Positions 12,501-19,513 of a DNA stretch of 20,347 bases are shown here, piece after piece (position 1 is the first letter of the stretch; each line of letters opens with the position of its first letter). Under the pieces are notes generated by a model, which ran no database searches, was not told the origin of the DNA, and saw only the letters and a list, made by a program, of their open reading frames with translations. Both the position numbers and the translations under genes were made by a program. Source of the DNA: Coptodactyla brooksi (taxonomy: Eukaryota; Arthropoda; Insecta; Coleoptera; Scarabaeidae); NCBI GenBank assembly GCA_033557675.1, contig JAWQRM010000705.1, forward strand, positions 1-20,347, in the 5' to 3' direction.

Positions 12501-12979
12501 ATGCTCCTATCCTGTCCATCTCCTCTTTATTATTCTTATGCATTTTTTCTGTCGGTTTATATATATTTTTTTTTAATTTTCCACAGGTTACATTCTGTTC
12601 TATCTTACTATTATTGTTGGTGGGATGTTCTTAATACCCAATATATATTTTATTTTAATTTATATTTTTTTCGCGTAGTAACACCTACTTTAGACACTTA
12701 AAGAGTAAAATAAATCCTTGTATTTTACCTTTTTTTTGTTTGTGATTTTTAGAAGAGAGCCTGGACGTTGATCCTAACTATGACCCATCAGATTTTTTAA
12801 TGGCAGGTTTACCGCAACACAGACAACTAGAGCCAATTAGGGAACCAATGGCTGTAGAACAAGTTGATTTAACTATTAAAGATGATTTAGCAGTTAGCGA
12901 AAGTGATGAGGAACTAACGAATTTGAATACATCTCAACATTTGCAAGAGGATGACGATGTTGGTGATGTCTGGTTTTGA
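567..12979 (+). CDS. Taf1: TFIID subunit 1 (TAF1/TAFII250), C-terminal half, 11 exons, 5'-partial
   Basis: TAF1 is the scaffold subunit of TFIID in the nucleus. It contacts core promoters and reads acetylated histones. Exons are 567-692, 751-1056, 4959-5097, 5151-5474, 5753-6054, 6116-6358, 6450-6888, 6953-7095, 7156-7444, 11415-11621 and 12753-12979 (stop TGA at 12977). Every junction is GT/AG and the phases agree, giving 2745 nt or 914 residues. The first two exons hold the highly conserved TGTDADLRRLSL, RKFGVPEEE, LSRWEVIDVVRT and HQERYKEECQRIFDLQN blocks. They are followed by charged helices (TTKDEQFIRQFA, RRIQEQLRRIKRNQ), a zinc knuckle (residues 333-348 of this part), two bromodomains (about 440-550 and 572-674), an AT-hook (757-760) and an acidic tail. 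Family members are about 1,900-2,100 residues, so roughly the N-terminal half (TAND and most of the conserved core) lies upstream. Exon 3 begins with TTG, which is an internal Leu and not a start. Identity is firm. Small splice variants cannot be excluded. Confidence 0.96.
1672..2210 (-). mobile_element. two tandem decayed mariner transposase N-terminal fragments
   Basis: Read on the minus strand, two blocks about 296 bp apart (1672-1830 and 1968-2150) each resemble the mariner helix-turn-helix region. The downstream copy reads YGKGAAADRTMRKWFARFK, and the upstream one has DRTVRKWFVGFK followed by QERPESS. The mariner pattern is VYGEG...DRTVRKWFARFKAG...DQERPGRP. Both blocks also share the flanking text AAACCACTTCCGCA and TTGTTTTCTTCC, so they derive from the same sequence. 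Both are shifted and interrupted. Catalytic domains and terminal repeats were not seen. Confidence 0.7.
2830..3979 (-). pseudogene. unidentified broken coding relic
   Basis: On the minus strand an 85-codon opening (3979-3722, internal Met at MTEKLNRYLL) is followed, after one TGA, by about 40 more codons in frame (MITRAVIPRLYKVTISIEAL). The text then continues after a +1 shift (LIDGNILAGHAEADVKTLIQ, near 3610-3550) and again after another break (IQRSENAENLSHE, then YRYTITDYVKLLEAI, near 3480-3370). A weaker charged stretch follows near 3050-2950 (YNLEEMINEQIK). The peptides look like a real helical, charged protein and not random AT-rich translation. I do not recognise the family. No intron signals separate the pieces, so a processed pseudogene or a mobile-element gene is possible. 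Confidence 0.45.
5554..5710. mobile_element. possible piggyBac-type MITE in a TAF1 intron
   Basis: TTAA at 5554-5557 is followed by CCCGTTTAGTCCCACT, and AGTGGGACAATTAA ends at 5710. GTCCCACT (5566-5573) and AGTGGGAC (5697-5704) are a perfect inverted 8-mer flanked by TTAA on both sides. The outer bases next to TTAA do not match well, so this is only a candidate. It would account for more than half of the 278-bp intron 5475-5752. Confidence 0.3.
5854..5901 (+). other. Taf1: TAF1 zinc knuckle (CX2CX4HX6C)
   Basis: The fifth exon encodes CGACGNVGHMRTNKAC, which gives Cys-X2-Cys-X4-His-X6-Cys followed by PLY. This is the zinc knuckle that sits between the conserved TAF1 core and the bromodomains. 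In the human protein it contributes to promoter DNA contact and TFIID assembly. All four metal ligands are present. It is preceded by a Pro/Ser-rich and basic linker (about 5753-5840) that is variable among TAF1 proteins. Confidence 0.93.
6260..6660 (+). other. Taf1: TAF1 bromodomain 1 (split by intron 6359-6449)
   Basis: The reading starts near RRTDPVVVLSTILESIL, continues through the ZA loop (PFLFPVNPK, then LVMDYYRIIQRPMDL after the intron) and reaches MLYNGAKSSL. The Asn of the YNG motif, codon 6591-6593, is the expected acetyl-lysine-binding residue and it is intact. The intron falls within the ZA loop, just before the VMDYY segment. Tandem TAF1 bromodomains bind diacetylated histone H4 tails, which is family knowledge and not something the DNA shows. 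Confidence 0.93.
6720..7095 (+). other. Taf1: TAF1 bromodomain 2 (split by intron 6889-6952)
   Basis: This domain follows the linker AINPLLDDNDQVAL. It contains SWPFLKPVNKK, VKDYYNIIKRPMDLETI, then after the intron EFLVDVQQILENC and TLYNGKESPF. The acetyl-lysine-binding Asn is codon 7024-7026. The intron interrupts an Ala codon (GCA G|CT gives A then A, in phase). The helix ends with LDE at the end of exon 8 and continues as YDEHLTQLE in exon 9, a hallmark TAF1 segment after bromodomain 2. Confidence 0.93.
7393..7425 (+). other. Taf1: AT-hook in TAF1 C-terminal region
   Basis: Near the end of exon 9 the frame reads RKGRGRPKKKT, a canonical AT-hook core (Gly-Arg-Pro flanked by basic residues) that can bind the minor groove of A/T-rich DNA. 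Drosophila TAF1 carries AT-hooks in the same region, after the bromodomains, in alternatively spliced exons. Human TAF1 has none here that I know of. The hook lies 7-17 codons before the donor at 7445. Confidence 0.85.
7731..8325 (-). mobile_element. internally deleted mariner-like element with intact TIRs
   Basis: The ends are perfect 25-bp inverted repeats. The left one at 7732-7756 begins CTTCTGATCAAAAAGTACCC, and the right one is 8300-8324. TA dinucleotides at 7729-7730 and 8326-8327 are the expected target duplication. The interior, read on the minus strand, contains decayed mariner transposase text. GHSVVDDLPHSGRLSTSS near 8240-8170 resembles the N-terminal linker, a degraded TKHNITVLPQF segment follows near 8050-7990, and a C-terminal stretch with IASKRELL and then GDK lies near 7840-7800. 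At 595 bp it is less than half of a full mariner (about 1.3 kb). The catalytic core is mostly missing and stops and frameshifts are present, so it is non-autonomous. Confidence 0.85.
9080..9402 (+). mobile_element. mariner/IS630-type transposase C-terminal relic
   Basis: From 9094 the frame reads WFQQDGCSAHNAY, which contains the second catalytic Asp (9106-9108). After one stop and a frameshift, 9182 onwards reads RSPDLSPNDFFLWGFLK, with the third acidic residue Asp at 9206-9208. The spacing of about 33-34 codons fits DD34D. A TAA at 9233-9235 breaks the frame, and the text runs on as YDLTRAENLATPRAKLIDAA to TAG at 9356. CAGGGTGGTCTATTTGAATG just after the stop resembles a terminal repeat of this class, but I did not find its partner. 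It is a different family from the element at 7731-8325 and it is dead. Confidence 0.75.
9949..9969. repeat. perfect palindrome
   Basis: GTACACAATA at 9949-9958 and TATTGTGTAC at 9960-9969 are perfect inverted 10-mers around a single T. No surrounding element is evident. Confidence 0.8.
10271..10316. repeat. hairpin and tandem repeat of TTTATCTGCCAGATAAAC
   Basis: TGGCAGATAAA-CC-TTTATCTGCCA is a perfect inverted 11-mer. It is followed directly by GATAAACATTTATCTGCCAG, so the unit TTTATCTGCCAGATAAAC is present almost twice. Either tandem copy can pair with its neighbour. This could be a short decayed MITE end. Confidence 0.75.
11415..12979 (+). other. Taf1: TAF1 acidic C-terminal tail (last two exons)
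   Basis: Exons 11415-11621 and 12753-12979 encode an acidic, low-complexity tail. It contains FSSEEELDEV, MPGADDDSQQ, an SLDVDPNYDPSDFLM block, VSESDEEL and a final DDDVGDVWF before TGA. The donor at 7444 and the acceptor at 11415 join in phase 1 (G|AC gives Asp). The donor at 11621 and the acceptor at 12753 join in phase 1 as well. Acidic Ser-rich tails are usual for TAF1. The YDPSDFL block and terminal WF look like the conserved anchor points. Ser residues in acidic context resemble CK2 sites, which is inference. Confidence 0.9.
11905..12445. repeat. large nested inverted repeat (foldback/MITE) in a TAF1 intron
   Basis: Outer arms are about 11911-11975 and 12441-12379. Both read AGGxxxTCCxGTGTAAAAYTAGCAAACA, then CAGAGGTxGATTGAGT and AGAGGAGAAAA when the right arm is reverse-complemented. 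Inner arms 12092-12150 and 12355-12308 share GAAATGTAGTTG and ACAATTTTTCTCAAATT. The centre holds further copies of AATTTTTCTCAAAT in both orientations. The outer ends lie next to ATATATCCTGT on the left and GGATATCCTGTATA on the right, which may be the terminal repeats. Unpaired sequence in the left arm (about 11976-12091) has only a short counterpart on the right. The structure fills nearly half of the intron 11622-12752. Confidence 0.8.
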
Positions 12980-13051
12980 GTTGATGAAGCTTTGTGCCTG
13001 ACATAATCACATGTAGAATTTTCATAACATTTGTTTATTTATTATATTAAG

Positions 13052-13057
13052 AATAAA
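13052..13057 (+). terminator. TAF1 polyadenylation signal AATAAA
   Basis: A canonical AATAAA lies 73 bp after the TAF1 TGA. Cleavage would be expected about 10-30 bp later, near 13067-13087. That is inside or next to the 3' UTR of the convergent scully gene. Confidence 0.75.
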
Positions 13058-13080
13058 CACTTTCCGAATTTACAAAAACG

Positions 13081-13086
13081 TTTATT
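13081..13086 (-). terminator. scully polyadenylation signal AATAAA (minus strand)
   Basis: Plus-strand TTTATT at 13081-13086 is AATAAA on the minus strand, 35 bp past the scully TAA. A second minus-strand AATAAA lies at 13039-13034. Cleavage near 13051-13071 is expected from the first one. Confidence 0.7.
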
Positions 13087-13120
13087 TCCTTTTTTTCATA
13101 TATAACTATGCATTTCTCAC

Positions 13121-14547
13121 TTATTGCATCCTTAAGGCGCCATCTAGTCTGATTACTTCGCCATTTACCATTGGATTTTCAATAATCGCTTGTACCATTT
13201 GTGCGAACTCTTCAGGTTTTCCTAGACGCTGAGGACAAGGCACTGATTTACTGAGGAAATTGATTGCCTTTTCAGGAAGTTTTGCGAGTAGAGGTGTCAT
13301 AAACAAACCTAAAAAACTATGGTAAAAATCGGGCAACAGCATTAAATTATTACTATCCACTTGATTTATTCACATACATATATATATATACGTATATTAA
13401 AATGTTAGATCTATTTAACCGTTACAAGAGATACTTTTCTTGTAGATTTGATGTGTTGAGTTTCATATTATGTTGATGAATGTTAGCAATGTTATTTAAC
13501 AGGATTCAGAAGTATATATTAAAAAAAATTGAAATGGTTTATTTTTAAAAATCAGATACCGTAGGTAACAATTTGTCTTGGAAGCAGGGTATTAGAAAAA
13601 AAGGTGATTATAAAAATAAAAATAATTTGATATACACAAACACTTAAAAAGTGGCATGACAAGTGGGAGTCTTCAGAGTTTTAGAAAAGGTTTGAAAATC
13701 TTCACGTTGCTGCAGTTGTTGTATAAGGAGGAGAAACAAAGTGAAAATATAGTCGCGCCCTGCAGTAGTTTTGATCGCTGGCAGAAGGAAAAACAGATTG
13801 ACAGTTTAGTCGTGCCCTGCAGTTAACAGCAGCTGAAGAGCATATTCAACAGAAGCCGTTAGATAATTGGGAGGAGGAGAAGGCAAAGTGACAGTTATAT
13901 TGTCATTGTCAAGGGCTGACTGAAGTGAAAAGTGGGATTAAAAAAGATCGAATTTTTCTTTAAATAAATCTTAAATCACTACTTCCAATGTATAATAAAA
14001 ATGTAAATACATTTAAATTTTGAATCAGTGTTTAAAAATAAATTTAGAGAATATAATATTTTTAATGTTGTTTTGATGTCGAATGGTTATAAATTGTAGG
14101 GGAATATACAGTTGAATCGTGTTAGTACATATATTTTTTTTTAATTGTATCAAAACTGATCTTCAGATTTTATTTTTGAATCTCAATGTAATCTAATCTA
14201 AAAAAAATAGTATATATATATATATATATATCTGTGTTCGGATGTTCTCGGGGCTGAAAAATATGGAACTGGTTTCTCGGACGTTGAACCGTGTCTCCAC
14301 TGGGTCATGACAAGGACTGAAGTTTGTTGGACGTTTTAATGACATCACATTCACCTTCTTCTGGAGCTCATGGATCGTACATTCACAAGGAAGGATCTGC
14401 CCCTGGCAAGCAGAATTCACACAGTAACGCATTCTACAATCCATGAGCTCCAGAAGAAGGTGAATGTGATGTCATCGAAACTTCGAGCAAACTTCAGTTC
14501 CTTCAGGACCCAGTTGAGACGTGATTCAACGCCCGAGAAACCAGTTC

Positions 14548-14582
<35 letters not shown>

Positions 14583-17500
14583 TTTAAACAAATGAAACAA
14601 TGTACTAATTCTAAGTCTTAAGTTTCAACCAATTTCGTTTAAAAGACCATTGCAAGAGAACTTTCAATTTATGGTAACTAAACGTTCCATTTTTATTCTT
14701 TATATATATTTTGTTTACTCCTGAAAATTATTTAGTTGGATGTTCCATCTATAATATGATAGATAAAACCTGATTTTTACGAATATTTGTATATGTTCTG
14801 TCAATGCAAATGTAATAAACGTTTTATTAAATAATGAAGATTAAAAAATAATTCCAAAAATTTATTATTGTTTTGTTGAAGTGGTAACCAGTGATTAACT
14901 GATTAACTTGTTACAAAGCCAAAGGTGTTCCATATCATATTTACATGTAGACTGTGTTTGCAAAAGTAAACTATTTTTTGGAGAAATTATCTAAATCGTA
15001 TAGACCACAATGATTAAAACCTTTTAGTAATCAGTTCATATAGTAACTGCCTTATATTCAAAATATAGTATTAGTTAATATAGTGGTGTATCAATTATAA
15101 GTCTTCACATATGTACAGACGGATAGACAGACAGATGAACAGATCACCAGGTGAAAATAGGCTATTTAGCTGAGCATAACTCAATTAATCAGGATGTTTC
15201 GAAATGTAATTATCAAGTTTTTTTTGGAATGGATTACTTTTTTTGGAATAGATTCTCCTACTATAGGTAACAAAGTAAAAATTGAAATGGAAAGGTAAAA
15301 GTTCGTATGGTCGGTTTTGAGTTGAACTTCAATGTTTAGTTTAGTTTAAGCCTTTGACTTGGAACATTACATTTTATAATACATGCTTTTGTCTTTAGTA
15401 ATTACACTTAAAATGTATCACATACATCTGTTTACTAGGTAAATATCTTCTAATAAACTGGAATATAATTATGATTGTGGTGACATAAACTTAGAAATAG
15501 TACAATGTTTTAGTAATAAAACTATTATTTTGTAAATACCGGGAGCTATTGTAACTACTCTTATTCCCTGTGATGCCAAATCTCTGGCTAGTGGCAATGT
15601 CATACCGACCACCGCTCCTTTGCTAGCAGCATACGCAGCTTGTCCTATTTGTCCATCGTATGCAGCAATGCTAGCTGTATTTATTACCACACCTCTTTGG
15701 CCTTCTGAATTTGGTTCGTTTTCGCCTATTAAACCAACTGCTAATCTAATCACATTGAACATTCCAATTGTGTTCACCTGTAACATATAAATGTATGGAA
15801 TGCAATGTTTGTTATTACCAAATATTAGATATGGTTCATACGAGTTCAAGTGCACAGTATTGTTTTATCTTTGCATAAAGTGCAGGTTTTACAATAGAGA
15901 TTTATGAAAGGTAGGATTAACAACTATAATTTCTTATCAAATAAATTTAATAAATTTGATTTGTAAATTAGGCATAACCTATATAATATATAAAATTATC
16001 ATATATATGATAAAAAAATCAAAACCTGTACCTGATAATAATTGATCAAATGTAAAACACAAAATCTACTCTCAAAATTATAAAGCAGAGTCTCTAAATC
16101 GGTTCACAATAGAATAAAGCATTATCAGAATCATGAAATACTATATCTCAGGTAAGAAAATATGTAGCTGACTCAAGAAATATACAGTGCAATTAATGTG
16201 GTGTTTTATCACTACAGTACATTTTTGTTCTTTCACAATTTACCATTTACTTAAAGCGTCAATATCTTTAAAATGTATATACTATTTATTTTTTTAATGA
16301 ATACAAGAAATAGCATTCTTACTATAGTTCATTTGCACATTCCAGTCATCAAAATAATGTTTTAGTTATGTTTGATAAAAGACTTTGCTGCTCATGTTAA
16401 ACAATATGTTCATTAATTCAAAAATTGCTGGATAACTATAATGAGTGACGAAGACATTTAATCATATGTGCAAGTAAATGAAAGCTTACATTATTTAGGT
16501 TAATTAAATGACTTATTGACTACAAGATCTTTTTTATAAAATTATTCAATGGAAATATATCATTAACCCTTTTATGCTCACACATCGATATGTCGGCTTT
16601 CTGTAGAAGTACTTAAAATGCTCACGCGCCGATATATCAACTACATCTACATGTCTCTCGAAAAAATAACCCATGAGCATAAATGGGTTAAGACTAAAAG
16701 TACAGAAAAAATCTTCTGGTTTTTATCACTTATAATAAAAGTTCTTAGAATTATTTAAAAAATTACGTCCATGACCATCGAGTTCAATCTTTTTCAATGT
16801 TTAGGTAAAATTATATTTAAAACCACTATAAATTGTATAATAATGACACATAAAATAAAACATTTGCAGATCTATTTTTATACATAATAGACAAAATATA
16901 ATTATTTTGGTTTGGAAGATAACTACGGCAAAGACACCTTGAAACATCTTAAATTAAAAAGAATAGTTTATAATAAGATTAAGAATAATTGAACAAAGAA
17001 ACTGTTTTTGCAATATTCAAACTCGTAATATAATACAACGTAAAATCAAAAAAAATAAACATGTATCATAGATCATATTAAATATACTTTAGAAACAAAT
17101 ATTTGTACCCTTAAACAAAAATTAGCATAACAATATTATAAGTTGCTCGTTTCATCTATTTATTTGGATCAAACATTTATTATTATTATCTTATCATATC
17201 TGGTATACAATGATATTCTTTACAATTTGTAAGCAATAAAGATTAGAGTTTATAATTATGGGAAAATATGTAAGCAAGGGGTAGAGATAAGGAAGGGAAA
17301 CACTATTTTCACAAGAAATAAATTTCTTGTGAAAATATTTTTGTAAGTTAAGTGATAATTAAAAAATCAATAATTTATATCTCAAATTAAAGAAACAGGT
17401 TTTAGTCGTTACTGTTCGATTGCTGAAAATATTTCATTCTAATTTTTTTTAACAAAGAGAGCAATACTTACATTTATAACTTTTATGTAGTCTTCCAACG

Positions 17501-17937
17501 TATGTGGTACCTTTTTATTGAAATTATAAACTTTGAAAGCAACTCCAATTCCAGCACAACTAATACAATTATCCAATCTTCCAAATTTCTGCTTTGTCAA
17601 ATCTAATGCTGACTTGACGTCAGCTTCAGAAACAACCTGCAATTGTTAACAGCGCTCAATTTGCATAAATATGCATATTCGATAACTAAAATCATACGTC
17701 CACAGGGGCAAATATGACCTTATCTTCACCACCTATCTCCTTGGCCACTTCATTTCCCTTCGAACTGGAAAGATCACATAGCACGACACGACTACCCTGC
17801 TGCACTAATCTCTGCACTGTGGCTTTGCCTAATCCTGAGGCACCTCCAGTTACCAAGGAAACAGCACCCTACAAATTGATATTCTAAATGTTATTTAGAA
17901 TTTAGAACATCTTCAACGAATTACACACCTTTAGCAT
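13121..17937 (-). CDS. scu: 3-hydroxyacyl-CoA dehydrogenase type-2 / 17-beta-HSD10 (scully)
   Basis: This NAD-dependent short-chain dehydrogenase acts in mitochondria in isoleucine and short branched-chain fatty acid oxidation. In animals it is also the MRPP2 subunit of mitochondrial RNase P. The exons in transcript order are 17937-17929, 17868-17698, 17636-17472, 15777-15540 and 13308-13121 (TAA at 13123-13121). All junctions are GT/AG and in phase, giving 256 residues against 261 in human and about 255 in fly. Visible motifs are TGGASGLG (residues 10-17), Asp35 after beta-2 that selects NAD, the Ser151-Tyr164-X3-Lys168 catalytic set (NTAS and YAASK) and the C-terminal ENPMVNGEVIRLDGALRMQ block. 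The usual NCAG motif reads SCAG (Ser86). The first coding exon carries only three codons (Met-Leu-Lys). No obvious TATA box lies within about 100 bp upstream of the ATG. The gene appears intact. Confidence 0.96.
13377..13395. repeat. (TA)n microsatellite
   Basis: An alternating TA tract of about 9 units lies just inside the last scully intron, 60-90 bp upstream of the last exon on the minus strand. It has no coding content. Confidence 0.7.
13725..13910. repeat. degenerate three-unit tandem repeat
   Basis: Three related units occur at 13725-13765, 13782-13822 and about 13870-13910. Each has a purine-rich start (AAGGAGGAGAAACAAAGTG, AGAAGGAAAAACAGATTG, AGGAGGAGAAGGCAAAGTG). The first two end with TAGTCGxGCCCTGCAG, while the third diverges after ACAGTTATA. 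Spacing is about 57 and 88 bp, so the array is irregular. The block is less AT-rich than its surroundings and lies within a scully intron. Confidence 0.6.
14211..14231. repeat. (TA)n microsatellite, left border of foldback
   Basis: About 10 TA units run directly up to CTGTGTTCGG, 30 bp before the left arm. With the tract at 14551-14578 it brackets the foldback element. Confidence 0.9.
14261..14553. mobile_element. foldback element with about 114-bp arms
   Basis: The left arm 14261-14375 and right arm 14439-14553 are inverted copies around a 63-bp loop. Shared text includes GGAACTGGTTTCTCGG, ACATCACATTCACCTTCTTC and TGGAGCTCATGGAT (right arm reverse-complemented). The arms differ by scattered substitutions and small indels. 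Both arms read outward as TIHELQKKVNVMS, left on the minus strand and right on the plus strand. The unit is clearly more GC-rich than its surroundings and is bordered by (TA)n tracts at 14211-14231 and 14551-14578. It lies in the scully intron 13309-15539. Confidence 0.85.
14551..14578. repeat. (AT)14 microsatellite, right border of foldback
   Basis: Fourteen AT units begin immediately where the right arm of the foldback ends (CCAGTTCCAC). The unit may have inserted into an AT tract or generated one at its ends. Confidence 0.9.
14579..15539 (-). other. scully intron 4, proximal part, no gene seen
   Basis: The region is AT-rich with no convincing frame. A degenerate GACA/GATA tract lies at 15116-15142 (AGACGGATAGACAGACAGAT). 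The minus-strand donor GTATTTAC follows the exon end at 15540. Confidence 0.6.
15996..16013. repeat. 18-bp perfect palindrome
   Basis: TTATCATATATATGATAA is self-complementary. In this base composition a palindrome of this length may be chance. Confidence 0.7.
16567..16687. mobile_element. 121-bp piggyBac-type MITE with TTAA target duplications
   Basis: TTAA at 16563-16566 and 16688-16691 flank the 14-bp inverted repeats CCCTTTTATGCTCA (16567-16580) and TGAGCATAAATGGG (16674-16687), which differ at one position. TTAA duplication with ends starting CCC is the piggyBac signature. Inside, TGCTCACNNNNCGATAT occurs twice (16575 and 16619). No coding capacity is present. It lies in the scully intron 15778-17471. 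Confidence 0.8.
17305..17336. repeat. perfect 15-bp hairpin
   Basis: ATTTTCACAAGAAAT, a spacer AA and ATTTCTTGTGAAAAT form a perfect inverted repeat. It sits 136 bp into the scully intron after the exon 17636-17472 in transcript order. No flanking duplication was recognised. Confidence 0.85.
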
Positions 17938-19201
17938 TGTAAGATTGTGGTTATTCTTAGATGTTAGATAACGGATAAGGGGCAGGCAATAGTATGTTAG
18001 TTTCTACGTAAACGTATGGTACAAGGTACATTGAAAAATGTGCTGCACCCTGCACTGTTGTTTTCATAAAGTTGTAGGCAACTAAATATACTGACATTTT
18101 GCGTATGTTGCATAACCATGTTAACTTTTCAATGTTGAAAAAAGCTCAAATGCAAAGCGACCGTAATAAATAAGATCTGATTTTTGAACACTGTAAGTTT
18201 TAATTTGAATTACTCAACTGTACTGTAAATATCTTTTTTGCCAACACAAAAAAAGCAAGGGGGTCTTATTGAAATACCACTAACTGTTGCGAAAACAGGA
18301 TTTTAAACATTTTTACGATACAGTTGTAATTTACAATTTGACAAGATCTTGATAAGGAGTTAAATAGCAGCACCCCGACACTAAAGTCAACTTCCATCAT
18401 ACATTTTTATTTTTAATACAATAAACATGAAGGATATTCATTTTTGTCTATACAGTGTCCGTAAAACGTCATCATCCTGCAACGCTTTATTACAACTCCC
18501 TGAGCTTAAAATCAAATGATTTAACCGAACTCATCTGTATCAAATTTCTACCTTTGATCAATAGAGACATCCAAACTCTTAAAACATAGATTTAAAGTAT
18601 TGAAATATCACTTAATTACTTGTCGATCAATTTTCCACTTTTCCTGTGTATGTCTGAACTTAAAGCCTCGTGTCTTGCTTCGTTTAAAAGAAAATATAGA
18701 AAGAAAGTATTGCATTCACACAAAAAATCGATGTCGAGATTTTGATGGATCTTAACGAATTAGGCTTTTTGTAGCCTATCTGTACTATTTTTGGTGGTTG
18801 GTCTGTCCGTCTGTAAATCGTTTTAGGCTGCCACGTTAAACTGATTAAAGCAATACTTTACATACAAGGTAATTATTATATAATCTGGTCGCAATAAGGA
18901 TTTCATAAAAATTGTACATATGGTTGAGGTACTCAACTTAAATTTTTTTAATTTTTTTACAACTTTGTAACAAAATACACTTTTGTAATCTACATAAAAT
19001 TGCGAATAAAAAACTATCAGGTACATGCTTAAAATCAACAGTTCTCGAGTTATAAGCATAATTGATAAAAATACAATCCTATGGGGCAAGAAGGTATTTC
19101 GTTCTTAATCTCGGGTATTGAGCTCCCTTGAGAAAAAATGTTGTAAATAAAGGTTGCATCCAATCGAACTGTTCTCAATTTGAAACTATTTTCGAATAAA
19201 C

Positions 19202-19260
19202 AGGGTGTTGGGCTTATTCTAAAAACTACCCAACTTCAGATTTTTAATGGAACATCCTGT
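19202..19260. mobile_element. possible very short MITE with ACAGGGTGTT / AACATCCTGT ends
   Basis: ACAGGGTGTTGGGC at the left and GGAACATCCTGTATA at the right are inverted with one mismatch over 10 bp, and they enclose about 40 bp. CAGGGTGT and CCTGTATA ends recur in insect dispersed repeats. The one-sided relics near 132 (CACCCTGTATA) and 12440 (ATCCTGTATA) are similar. Confidence 0.35.
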
Positions 19261-19468
19261 ATATTATGATATTTTTGAAGTCCTTATAAGACTTGAGGGC
19301 CACTTTAATTACATCAGGTCTAAATCGCACCATTTGGGCGTTATTACACATTTTTGGAAAAAGATGACAGGTAATTATTTTTTTTATATCTAAACCAGGG
19401 GCAAGGTAAGAGAAAGTGTGCACAATTAAACGTAATATACAACATATGTACATATAACATACACACAC

Positions 19469-19470
<2 letters not shown>

Positions 19471-19508
<38 letters not shown>
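19471..19508. repeat. (AT)19 microsatellite
   Basis: An uninterrupted alternating AT tract of 38 bp follows an ACACACACAG tract at 19461-19470. It is probably length-polymorphic. Confidence 0.95.

Positions 19509-19513
<5 letters not shown>

Noticed and set aside
12370..12701. Overlapping plus-strand openings giving hydrophobic, Tyr/Phe/Leu-rich peptides
   Set aside because: They arise from T-rich intron sequence and the right arm of the hairpin, occur in three frames at once, and lie wholly inside the last TAF1 intron.
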